DNA of 64,000 nucleotides from the NCBI RefSeq assembly GCF_028554725.1, contig NC_071668.1, forward strand, positions 60,730,232 through 60,794,231. Reading direction: 5' to 3'. The number at the start of each line of letters is the position of its first letter. Positions within the stretch are counted from its first letter, which is position 1. Of this stretch, positions 23,161 to 33,060 are shown piece by piece. The translations under genes and the position numbers were made by a program. The stretch is from Zeugodacus cucurbitae. Lineage: Eukaryota; Arthropoda; Insecta; Diptera; Tephritidae. The notes under the pieces were generated by a model, which saw only the letters and a program-made list of their open reading frames with translations, was not told the DNA's origin and ran no database searches.

Positions 23161-25397
23161 CAGAGTTAATTAGCAGCCACGAAGAGGCAAAATGTTATCA
23201 AAACATAAATATATTCAGATAAATTTTATACAAATACATTCATTCATTTGCTTTTTAACTTCGCTAAAAATCTGCAGTTATGTGAAGGAAGCCGCTTAGT
23301 GAATACCAAAGAGGCTACTTATGTTCTAAGCATTTTAGCAGCAGCCGCAATGTCAGAAGTGGTTCGACGCATTATGCGTTCTTAGTATGAGATTTTACTT
23401 CTGGCGCCTATTTGTTTAACCTGCTACGCTTCGAACTAATGTAGTCATAAAGACATGATTCATTTGTCAATCTTGTCTTTCAGTAGATAACTTTTCCACT
23501 CTTCTTCTCGTTATTTTGCTATCAATTATTCATATTTTGTTGTTTTTTACTGTTTTCTTGACTTTATATATATACATTACGGAATTCAATCTCAGTGCAT
23601 TTACTTGCTGCATATATGAATGTACATGTAGTCTTTGTATTTTTACTTGCTTTGAAAATGCAGTATAAATGTGTAGCCTTGAGACATGCAAATTAATTTT
23701 TTTTTTGCATTTCCATTTCGTCACATCTTGAAAATAGCATGTATTGTTACGTATAGAGGTATATACTTGTATGAATCATATGTACCTTCCTCGTGACAGT
23801 TTTTTCATTTTTAGAAACTTTAGAAATACATTGTATACATTTGTTGCTATCAGGGCTCCTGCTTTGATCATAACTTATCAAAAACCTTCAACTTTGAACT
23901 TTTGTCGGCATTTTGACCGGCTTTATATATGTACTATGCATTTGCAAGACTACGTAAGTTAGGAGCGCTTTCGAAAAAAAAAATTAAACACAACCTTTGA
24001 CGACGGAGACACGAATCAAACTAAACAAATTTGTTAACGATGTATACGAATTAAACAAGCTAATCGCCCTGACGAAATCATTCTATCGCTGCTTAACGAA
24101 ACTTCGACAGTCAACAACGAACTGCTTTACAAACGCAAAAGTATGTGTGCAAGAGCAACATAATTTCGGCAGCGCAAGCGACGAATGAAATTTGTCAAAA
24201 AATACGTTTACGTAGTCGGCGTTTTGTAAGCCGAAGCGTTCTCACATATCATCTTATTCATTACCTAGGACAATGCATTTCATGTTGGTTTAGTTGACGC
24301 TACAGTTGGTAGTTATTTTATTTGTTTGATTACATAGAACATGTTCGAAAAAGTAGAGAAGATGTAGAGAGTCAGTCTCAATAAACGAGTAATACAGAGA
24401 TCTCGTGAGGGTTATATAAATACATGGGAAGAGATGTTGCTGATTTTATATTTTGAAAGAGCAACTACATATTTAATGTAAAATTTTTATGAGCGTAAGG
24501 TGTACATCACAAAAAATTATACGTGTATCTGAATTAGAAGAGAACTCGAAATTTCGAAAGAGGATGATTATTTCTGTAATTTAGAAACCTCTTTGAAACA
24601 GCTGGTACATTTGGCGTTTGTGTTAATAGCCACAACAATCACAAATTGACAGCAAATTTGCCATCAGTTGTTACTCAGTGGAATGAAACTCGCTGTAATT
24701 TCAGGTTTCTTGAAGCATATCCTTTCTGAATTCAGTAAATAACCTGCAATTGACTCACTCTTATCATTTCTGATCAAATTATAATATATGTTTCTTTTTA
24801 TGGAATCATGTATTGTGCTTATATAAAATCTACTCAAAAATATGTACACGTGTGTAAGAATAAACAAGCTTAATGTAGGTCAGTTCTGTTTACTACCATT
24901 TCGAGTGTCATTCAATGAGCGAATGCGAAAATTCGCCGCAAATGAACTGCGTTCTTCGAAACTCGAACTTATGAGCTCAAATTTTTCTCGGAGTATTAAG
25001 TATGAGAGCGTTCGAGTGAGAAAACACGTTCATCATTATAAATGAGTCGTTGAGTGAGAAAGTGAGACTTTACAAAGAAACTATATTGCAAAAGGAGTAT
25101 CTGAGTGTCTTTTTGAATTTGAGCGTTCAGGGAAATGTAGTGTTCAGGCAACTAACACTAGAAGCATGGAACAATTCGTCATATATTTAATGGAAATAAT
25201 CCGTAGTTGAAGTATTTTTATTGATATTATTCCTTAAAACTGTCAACATGTAACTTATAACTGATACACTCATATGCGTTTTCGAAAAGCATTAGGTGCT
25301 TTGACTTATTGCTTTCATCATTTTTGTTGTATGCACCTATATTGGAGGATGGGATCATGTGTAGAAGTTCACGCAAGTGAGAAAATTTTTTGATTGT
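23161..25397. other. Gene-free stretch
   Basis: AT-rich DNA with no supported gene. A minus-strand relative of the dispersed motif is at about 23743-23757 (CTCTATACGTAACA). The ORFs at 23997-24188 and 24842-25045 have no ATG or no recognisable features. A GAGC/CGAAC-rich patch at 24898-25060 may be an old DNA-transposon remnant, but I found no ends. Confidence 0.45.
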
Positions 25398-25577
25398 CAT
25401 TCACTTGGGAGTGGCCAGAAACGATTCTTCTCCACATGGTTCAAGCAGCTCACGACTTCCGGTTTTAGACCAAGTATCCTCTGGGTAACCAACAGACATC
25501 CGTTTGAAGGCGAGATAAAGTGAGAAGGCGAAGCCCGCTTATGCGGTTGTGCGTAGGGCTTGGGACCCACCACATAA

Positions 25578-26537
25578 AAACGAAGTACCAATGAAAAATC
25601 TACGAAAGCCTCGGATGAGACACCCCCTTTTGATGATGACCCCTGCAAACGTTTTAAGGATTATGATATAAGGGCATGCACCTGGAATGTCCGGACCCTT
25701 AATTGGGAAGGTGCCTCTGCCCAGCTGGTTGATGTCCTCATACGACTCAAGGCTGACATCACCGCCATCCAAGAAGTGCGATGGACGGGACAAGGACGGA
25801 AGAAGGTGGGTCCTTGTGACATCTACTACAGCGGCCATATAAAGGAGCGCAAATTTGGTGTTGGATTTGTGGTGGGAGAGAGACTCCGTCGCAGAGTCCT
25901 GGCATTCACCCCGGTGGATGAACGTCTTGCCACAATCCGCATCAAAGCGAGGTTCTTCAACATATCGCTGATTTACGCCCTCGCCCCAACGGAAGAGAAG
26001 GACGATGTGACCAAAGATGCTTTCTATGAGCGCCTAGAACGCACCTATGAGCGCTGCCCCCGCCACGATGTAAAAGTCGTGCTTGGCGATTTTAACGCCA
26101 GGGTGGGAAAAGAAGGTGTCTTTGGCACAACAGTCGGAAAATTCAGCCTCCATGACGAAACATCGCCAAACGGCCTGAGGCTGATCGACTTCGCTGGGGC
26201 CCGAAATATGGTCGTCTGTAGTACCAGATTCCAGCATAAGAAAATACATCAAGCTACTTGGCTGTCTCCTGATCGAAACACGCGGAACCAAATCGATCAC
26301 GTTGTGATAGACGGAAGACATGTCTCCTGTGTTTTAGACGTGCGTACGCTCCGAGGACCAAATATAGACTCGGACCATTATCTGGTCGCAGCGAAGATAC
26401 GCACCCGCCTCTGTGCAGCAAAGAACGCCCGTCAACAAACACAAGGAAGGTTCGACGTCGAAAAGCTGCAATCGCAACAGACAGCCACGAAATACTCTAC
26501 TCGACTTGCACTCCTGTTCTCTGAGAGCACTCATTAA
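25578..26537 (+). pseudogene. RTE endonuclease domain (APE-like)
   Basis: The frame is open from after a TAA at 25575 to a TAA at 26535-26537. It has the exonuclease-endonuclease-phosphatase signatures in order: CTWNVRTL (near 25677), the catalytic-glutamate block AIQEVRW (near 25764), LGDFNARVG (near 26080), NGLRLIDFA, and the terminal SDHYLVAAK (SDH at 26370-26378). The domain nicks target DNA to prime reverse transcription. No ATG is seen at the expected N-terminus. The next codons after the TAA stay in the same frame as the RT, so the stop is a single in-frame nonsense change in what was one polyprotein. Confidence 0.88.
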
Positions 26538-27920
26538 CATCTCGGTATAAGGGAACTGTGGAACGGCATCTCAAACTCACTGCGTACCGCTGCAGCCGAA
26601 ACAATTGGTTTTCGGCAACGACAAAAAACAAGCTGGTACGATGAGGAGTGCCGTCTCGCAGCGGAGAGAAAACAGACTGCCTATCTCGCAACGTTGCAAA
26701 CGACCACAACACGTGCGGGATGGGATAGATACCGAGAGCTGAAGAGGGAAGCGAGACGCATCTGCAGAAAAAGAAAGAAAGAGGCCGAAATGCGTGAGTA
26801 CGAAGAGCTTGAGAAGCTGGCAGACAGAGGTAATGCTCGAAAATTTTATGAAAAAATGAAGCGACTTAACGAAGGTTTCAAGACCGGAGCATCCTCATGT
26901 AAAGACCAAGGTGGTAATCTGGTAACCGATGTCCAGGGCATACTGGGATTATGGAGGGAACACTTCTCCGACCTGCTGAATGGCAGTGAGAGTACAACAC
27001 CAGGAGATGGCGAACCCGATCCCCCAATCGATGACGATGGAACAGATGTTCCATTACCCGACCATGAAGAAATTCGAATAGCAATTACCCGCTTGAAGAA
27101 CAACAAAACAGCGGGGGCCGATAGATTACCGGCAGAACTATTCAAATACAGCGGCGAAGAACTGATAAGGTGCATGCATCAGCTTCTTTGCAGAATATGG
27201 TCGGAAGAAAGCATGCCTGACGATTGGAATCTCAGTGTGCTCTGCCCAATCCATAAAAAGGGAAATCCCACAATCTGCGCCAATTACCGTGGGATCAGCC
27301 TCCTAAATATCGCATACAAGGTTCTATCGAGCGTACTGTGTGAAAGACTAAAGCCCACCGTCAACAAACTGATTGGACCTTATCAGTGTGGCTTTAGACC
27401 TGGAAAATCGACAACTGACCAGATATTCACCATGCGCCAAATTTTGGAGAAGACCCGTGAAAAGAGGATCGACACACACCACCTTTTTGTCGATTTTAAA
27501 GCTGCTTTCGACAGCACGAAATGGAGCTGCCTTTACGCCGCGATGTCTGAATTTGGTATTCCCGCAAAACTAATACGGCTGTGTAAATTGACGCTGAGCA
27601 ACACCAAAAGCTCCGTCATGATTGGGAAGGAACTCTCCGAGCCGTTCGATACCAAACGAGGTTTCAGACAAGGTGACTCACTATCGTGCGACTTCTTTAA
27701 CCTGATGCTGGAAAAAATTATAAGAGCTGCAGAGCTAAACCGAGAAGGTACAATCAGGTACGCCGATGATATTGATATCATCGGAAGCAACAACCGCGCC
27801 GTTTGTTCTGCTTTTTCCCGCATGGATAAGGAGGCGAAGCGAATGGGTCTGGAGGTGAATGAGGGCAAGACCAAATATCTCTTCAGCGCACTCGCGGCTT
27901 GGCTCCCACGTCACTGTTGA
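26538..27920 (+). pseudogene. RTE linker and reverse transcriptase domain
   Basis: It continues in the frame of the endonuclease after one TAA. It begins with the WYDEECRLAAERKQ linker, then a highly charged segment (REARRICRKRKKEAEMREYEE), then RT motifs CANYRGISLLN, GPYQCGFRPGKST, LFVDFKAAFDS, KRGFRQGDSLS and YADD (27759-27770). Relative to the 19.7 kb copy it lacks about nine residues just before YADD (the KSVQLLA segment), an in-frame loss in the palm that probably abolishes activity. It ends in a frameshift near 27885, where about 17 bases encoding the SSNKQ region are missing. Confidence 0.88.
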
Positions 27921-28539
27921 CAGTCATAACTTCGAAGTTGTAGATAATTTCGTATAACTGGGAACCAGTATCAACAACACGAACAATGTCAGCCTCGAAA
28001 TCCAGTGCAGAATCACTCTTGCCAACAGGTGCTACTTTGGACTGAGTAGGCAATTGAACAGTAAAGTCCTCTCTCGACGAACCAAAATCAAGCTCTACAA
28101 GTCGCTTATCATTCCCGTCCTGCTTTACGGTGCAGAAGCTTGGACGATGTCAACATCAGATGAGACGACACTAGGAGTTTTCGAGAGGAAAATTTTGCGT
28201 AAGATTTATGGTCCGCAGAACATTGGCAACGGCGAATACCGCAGACGATGGAACGATGAGCTGTACGAGTTATACGACGACATTGACATAGTTCAGCGAA
28301 TAAAAAGACAGCGGCTACGCTGGCTAGGTCATGTTGTTCGAATGGACGAAAACACTCCAGCCCTGAAAGTGTTCGATGCAGTACCCGCCGGAGGAAGCCG
28401 AGGAAGGGGAAGGCCTCCACTCCGTTGGAGGGACCAGGTGGAGAGCGACCTGGTTACACTTGGGATCTCCAACTGGCGCCGAACTGCGAAGGAGAGAGAG
28501 AGGTGGCGCATTATCGTCGATTCGGCTATAACCGGCTAA
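27921..28539 (+). pseudogene. RTE C-terminal domain remnant
   Basis: The segment after the frameshift encodes SHNFEVV..., then meets a nonsense codon at about 27955 (GTATAACTGG where the sibling copy has GTATACCTGG). It is then open from there to 28539, covering CRITLANRCYFGLSRQ, IKLYKSLIIPVLLYGAEAW, RKIYGPQNIGNGEYRRRWN, RQRLRWLGHVVRM and the basic GGSRGRGRPPLRW tail. These C-terminal blocks are shared by the 13.0 and 19.8 kb copies. Confidence 0.88.
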
Positions 28540-28566
28540 ACGGTTGCAACGCCAATCACACACACC

Positions 28567-29836
28567 TATATAAGAATATGTTTCCTTCGGATTTTAGGTT
28601 TACGATGTTTGTATTTCATACACTATTTGCAGCTTGTTATAATATTTATGCGCCATTGATATAATATTTTTAGATTTTTCCAGTTAAACTGCGGCAAAAG
28701 TTGGGCAAACGACCAAACTTATTTGAAGTATTAAGTACAAAGGGCTACAGCAAATAGACTATAAATTGCTTTAGTGCTCTCTTGAGCTGTTCAGCCTATA
28801 TTATTGCTAATGATAAAGCATTGGCTCTGTAAATGTTAAAATACAATAAATTATTTTCGTGATTTTTCGCGTAGTGTGGATCAATATTCATGTTATTAAT
28901 CCTTTAAAAGTAAGTAGTAATTCTGATGCATTTTCATTGAAATTGTAACGTAATTTTTGAGAAATTGTAACCAACTCTTTAAATTAAATTTAAATTTTAT
29001 ATATATTTTAAATATGTAGCTCTACTTAACTTAATATGATTCTATTTTCCAAACTTCCCTTTCTTCTTTGGCAAATATACATTGTTGGTATCAGCCATGC
29101 AATTATATTTGTATAAGTACATAAATTTCGACAGCTTTGAATGGCAGCTGTTCAAATACTGAAAGGAAATTTTCTTGTAGTGAGTGGCATATTGACTGGA
29201 ATGATTTTTCAGTGATTAAGTCAGTAGGTGTAAAGATTGAGGGAGAAAGACATTATATAAATCGTATTTGTTTAAATTCATTATACAAGAACATTAAAGC
29301 ACTTAATGCTCAATACAGCAGTAAATGCAATCTATTTCTAATTACTAATTTGCAACAACTCTTGCCTTAAACACTACACCATTAAGCTATATTCATTATA
29401 TTGTCTTTATTTTTTTCACACCTTTTCACGAAACTAAATAGTTCAAAAGTTAAGTCCCATGTCATTCGCACAAAAAACATTGAATTAAATTATTCAGCGA
29501 TTCAATTTAGAAGAGACAGTATCTAAGTACACTAAAGTTTTTTTGTAGAAAGAAAAGAATAAGGGGCAACGCACAAAAATGTTGCTGTGGAAAAAGATAC
29601 AAATGTAAAAAAGGAATGTGAAGCGTTTTGTATTATAGCTGTCTACCATGAAGGTAAAATGTTGCAAATGAAAATAGTAATAGAGATAGTTGTAATGGGA
29701 GAAAGAACACTTACGCAAAGTACTTAAATAATTTGCGTAGTAGGTAAAGAATAAACAGGTAGTGTTATTGAGAATGAAAAGAAAAAAATGTAATAAGAGC
29801 GAATACCCAGTGAACTAACTAATAAACTTAGAATTT
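28567..29836. other. Gene-free stretch
   Basis: About 1.3 kb of AT-rich DNA between the RTE and the piggyBac-like element. No gene or repeat recognised. The ORFs at 29137-29370 and 29494-29718 lack any supporting feature. Confidence 0.5.
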
Positions 29837-29987
29837 TTAACCCTTCTGCTATGTTTGGGGCAATTTTCAGTAAAACTCGTCGAAATTCGAGTGTTAGTCT
29901 AGTCGTATTGTATTGATTCTTCTTCTATTTGTTAACTGCAGTAAAAGGAATAGATAAATATGAAAATTAAAATCATATCTGTTTTTT

Positions 29988-30311
29988 ATGTTGCTGGAGG
30001 ATGCCAAATGTATTTTCATTACACTTATTACGTTGTTGGGTCAATTTGACCCACCTAGTATTTTGAAACATTTTGCCGTTTATTATTACATCACTCGATC
30101 AAAAACGCCGACAAAGAAAGCTAGTTATCGAAAATCGAGTATATTTTGCACAGCTCTATGCTCTGCCAGAAATGAATCCACCAAAAAACGACAGCGATGT
30201 TTCTTTTGTCATCATACAAAAAATTCGAACAAAAATTCAGCTGTTTGTAGTACGTGCCAAAAATTTGTTTGCAAGGAACACGGCAGCTTAGTTTGTGAAA
30301 ATTGCCGTTAA
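29988..30311 (+). pseudogene. piggyBac-like transposase C-terminal cysteine-rich domain
   Basis: The 107-codon ORF ends with a compact cysteine/histidine cluster: RCFFCHHTKN, VCSTCQKFVCKEH and LVCENC, preceded by a basic STKKRQ stretch. This C-x2-C, C-x2-C-x4-C-x2-H pattern at the extreme C-terminus is the DNA-binding cysteine-rich domain of piggyBac transposases. The N-terminal 45 or so codons are translated terminal sequence (the palindrome at 30038 lies within them) and not protein of the family. The DDD catalytic core is absent, so an internal deletion joined the left end to the last exon. Confidence 0.8.
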
Positions 30312-30372
30312 AACATACATATTTCAACTATTTTCTACAATTAACATACACTTAACTTGATTCAAATAAAAA

Positions 30373-31717
30373 CAAGTAAGGAAAGGCTAAGTTCGGGTGC
30401 AACCGAACATTTTATACTCTCGCAATTTATTGAAGAAATTTAACCAATACATATATGCGGAATAAAGCTCACCGTATTGTTGAAAAACCTATAATTAGGT
30501 ATATGGGAGCTAGGAGAAGATACTTTTGAAAAACTTACAATGAGGTATATGGAAATGTTATGACCCGATTTTAATAATGTTTGGAACAGAGACACACTGT
30601 TAGAAGAAAACAATTTCCTCTGAATTAAATCGAGATATCTGAGAGATTTACCCATATTTTTGGTTAAAATTTATCCTTAGGCGCTGAGTTCAACATGTTC
30701 GATATCTGGGGCCTTGAAAAGTTATGGTCCGTTTTCGACAATTTTTTCACAAGTGAAGCCAGAGATGCTATGCACTAATTGTGTAAAGTTTTATTCCGTT
30801 ATCTTCATTGGTTCCTTATGTTTACATTATAAAGTGATGGAATAAGATGGATTTCAAAATTGAGTTACATGGGAAGTTGTCGTGGTTGTGAACCGATTTC
30901 ATCTTCCACACGTGTCATCAGGGTGTCAAGAAAATATTATATACCGAATTTCATTCGAATCGGTCGAGTAGTTCCTGAGATATGCTTTTTGACCCATAAG
31001 TGGGCGATGCCACGCCCATTTTCCATTTTGTAAAAAAATCTGAGTACAGCTTTCATCTGCCATTTCTTCTGCAACATTAAGTGTTTCTGACGTTTTTCGT
31101 TAGTTAGTTAACCCACTTTTAGTAATTTTCAACCTAACCTTTGTATGGGAGGTGGCCGTGGTTATTATCCGATTTCAACTATTTTCATGGTGTGTGGTGG
31201 GGTATGTAAGAGAACCGACTGCAGAAAGTTTGGTTTATATAGCTTTATTAGTTTGCGAGTTAAATACAAATAACCGATTTGTGGGCGGGGCCACGCCCAC
31301 TTCCCCAAAAAAATTACATCCAAATATGCCCCCACCAAGTGCGATCCTTTATTCCAAATTTTACTTTTATATCTTCATTTATGGCTTAGTTATGACACTT
31401 TATGTGTTTTTGGTATTCGCCATTTTGTGGGCGTGGCAATGGTCTGATTCCGCCCATTTGATCTTCTTATGGTGCCAAGGAATATTTGTGCCAAGTTTCG
31501 TCAAGATATCTTAATTTTTACTCAAGTTACAGCTTGCACAGACGGACAGACGGACAGACGGACAGACATCCGGATTTCAAATCTACTTGTCACCCTGATC
31601 ACTTTGGTATATATGACTCTATATCTAACTCTTTTAGTTTTAGGTGTTACAAACAACCGTTAGGTGAACAAAACTATAATACTCTCTTTAGCAACTTTGG
31701 TTGCGAGAGTATAAAAA
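30373..31717 (-). mobile_element. Family A repeat, copy 4 (best-preserved, 1345 bp)
   Basis: Inserted in the piggyBac-like element. On the plus strand it starts CAAGTAAGGAAAGGC, then a near-palindrome GTTCGGGTGCAACCGAAC, then TTTTATACTCTCGCAA, and it ends TTGCGAGAGTATAAAA, so TTTTATACTCTCGCAA is an inverted repeat, with one end extended by the hairpin arm. Internal blocks include CCACGCCCATTTTCCATTTT, GGGCGGGGCCACGCCC and a (GACGGACA)n tract at 31540-31570. ORFs over it (31152-31722) are translated repeat, not genes. Confidence 0.8.
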
Positions 31718-32760
31718 TATGAACTCTTTCAATAAAATATTGTTATTAGTGCGATTTTATAAGTGGGTCAAATTGACCCATGATTGATTGATTGATACAT
31801 GTGTAATTTTTTCCTAACATAGCAGAAGGGTTAAAGAAAACCAAATTAAATACTCTCTAAGAAAATCTGGACATGATATATTCCCTATAAAAAATAATCA
31901 AATTCGTCTCATCTTACTATATACAAGGTTTATACTGATATTGACGATGAAAATACTTGTGGAAACTACTTAAAAACAAACTGACATAAAATCATTATAA
32001 CGTGTATAAAAAAATTGTTCAAACTGTCCAAATTACAACCATGAATATTGCTATTTAAGCCATACACATTCATATATGTCTTTAATTAGTCTCGAATTGC
32101 TCTGTTTACATAAGTTGAATATTTTATTTTCTGTTTTTTCGCAAATTTTGTATTTCTATTTTGTTTCCGACAAATTTGCTGCAACTTCACGCATTTTCGC
32201 ACAAAGCTCACACAAAATGCAATGCTAACGACTAAATTTATTGGCGAACTCACTTAAGACACCAATTCAGTAGAGAAAACATAAACACACTGAATATCAC
32301 ACATGTACACTTAAACTGTGCTCATTGATAATGGATAAATACACATTCTTGTGGCATGTAAGCATTTTTTATGCCTTTTGTACGTGCATTCATTGTATGC
32401 GCCCTTTGCATTATTACTTCCCCATCTTTTCGAATGTTTTTATATAGGTTATGTGAGATGTCGTAGAAAGTATCTTTTGTGAAACGGTCTTTTGAGTTTA
32501 GGAATGCACCATCGTTTACAAATATATCTATGCATTTTTTATAGGTTTAACTCCAAATAAATTGTCGGCAAATGTATTTAAATATTGTAGAGTTTATATT
32601 ATCGAACGCCGAAGCTGATCTTAAAATATTCGCCTCTGTAATACTTATTCCTTCCTCAAGTTTAATTTTAATAATAAAGTGTAGAAAATTATAAATATTT
32701 TAAAACAAGAATTCATATGATATTGTCAAGTTAAAGCAGGGACAAACGTATTTTATTTGC

Positions 32761-33060
32761 CGCCACCAAGCGTTGTTCTTCAATCGCCCTATAAAATATA
32801 ACTTGTACTTGTTGCTACTGTTTTATGTTGTTATTGTTGCAGTTGTAGAATCGGACAATTGTGTCAACTGCTGTTCTAGCATTCTAGATTCCTTTTGTTG
32901 AAAGAAGTCAACCACGGAGGTGCGCAAAGTCATTCCAATGGGACATAGTGCGGTGATACGCAGGAAACACTTGCAAGAGAGACACATACATATATACTTT
33001 TTATGAGCTTTTTTGTGCTTAAATTTGGCGGTGCTAATGGGACCCATGCGACTGGAGAAG
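32761..33060. repeat. Diverged block shared with 45.3-45.5 kb, copy 1
   Basis: Three landmarks appear in the same order and orientation as at 45318-45490: GCCACCAAG...TTG (32762), ACTTGTTGCT...CTG (32807-32820) and a 25-bp near-identity CGGTGCTAATGGGACCCATG + CGACT (33029-33053, one mismatch). The middle is longer here by over 100 bp. This is an old segmental or repeat duplication, or a conserved noncoding element present twice. Confidence 0.6.
32823..32969 (-). CDS. Possible terminal coding exon, 48 codons
   Basis: On the minus strand a pyrimidine-rich tract TGTCTCTCTTGCAAG (acceptor AG at 32971-32970) is followed by an open frame of 48 codons ending in TAA at 32825-32823. The product begins CFLRITALCPIGMTLRT and ends in a glutamine/threonine-rich tail (EQQLTQLSDSTTATITT). 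Codon choice is balanced, unlike the AT-rich surroundings. I do not recognise the protein. The related block at 45.3-45.5 kb lacks most of this exon, which argues either for a duplicated, decayed gene or against coding. Weakly supported. Confidence 0.2.
   Translation of the reverse strand, partial: CFLRITALCPIGMTLRTSVVDFFQQKESRMLEQQLTQLSDSTTATITT

Larger units (their letters stand above)
25398..28566 (+). mobile_element. Near full-length RTE-clade non-LTR retrotransposon
   Basis: The only copy in the window with an endonuclease. Order: short leader (25398-25577), apurinic-type endonuclease (25578-26537), linker (26538-27080), reverse transcriptase (about 27090-27920) and C-terminal region to 28539. 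The 3' end is CGGTTGCAACGCC followed by a (CA)n-like tail ending near 28566, while the 9.6 and 19.7 kb copies end in (AT)n, which suggests two subfamilies or tail turnover. The 5' limit is an estimate, as no target duplication was found. The copy is inactivated by stops and deletions. Confidence 0.9.
29841..31830 (+). mobile_element. piggyBac-like element with TTAA duplications, internally deleted
   Basis: The ends are TTAA|CCCTTCTGCTATGTT (TTAA 29837-29840) and AACATAGCAGAAGGG|TTAA (TTAA 31831-31834), a perfect 15-bp TIR flanked by the piggyBac target site. Each end region contains a palindrome GGGTCAA(T/A)TTGACCC (30038-30052 and 31765-31779), as subterminal inverted repeats do in this superfamily. 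Only the C-terminal end of the transposase survives (see 29988-30311). A family A repeat of 1345 bp (30373-31717) is nested inside, so the element itself was about 0.65 kb when that repeat landed. Confidence 0.92.

Noticed and set aside
24898..25060. GAGC/CGAAC-rich patch as a DNA-transposon remnant
   Set aside because: No inverted ends or target duplication could be found.
26034..28563. Minus-strand ORFs across 26034-28563
   Set aside because: Antisense shadows of the RTE at 25.4-28.6 kb; their frames carry no motifs of their own.
31152..31722. ORFs of 120, 64 and 78 codons
   Set aside because: They lie wholly in family A copy 4 and translate its GACGGACA tract and conserved noncoding blocks.
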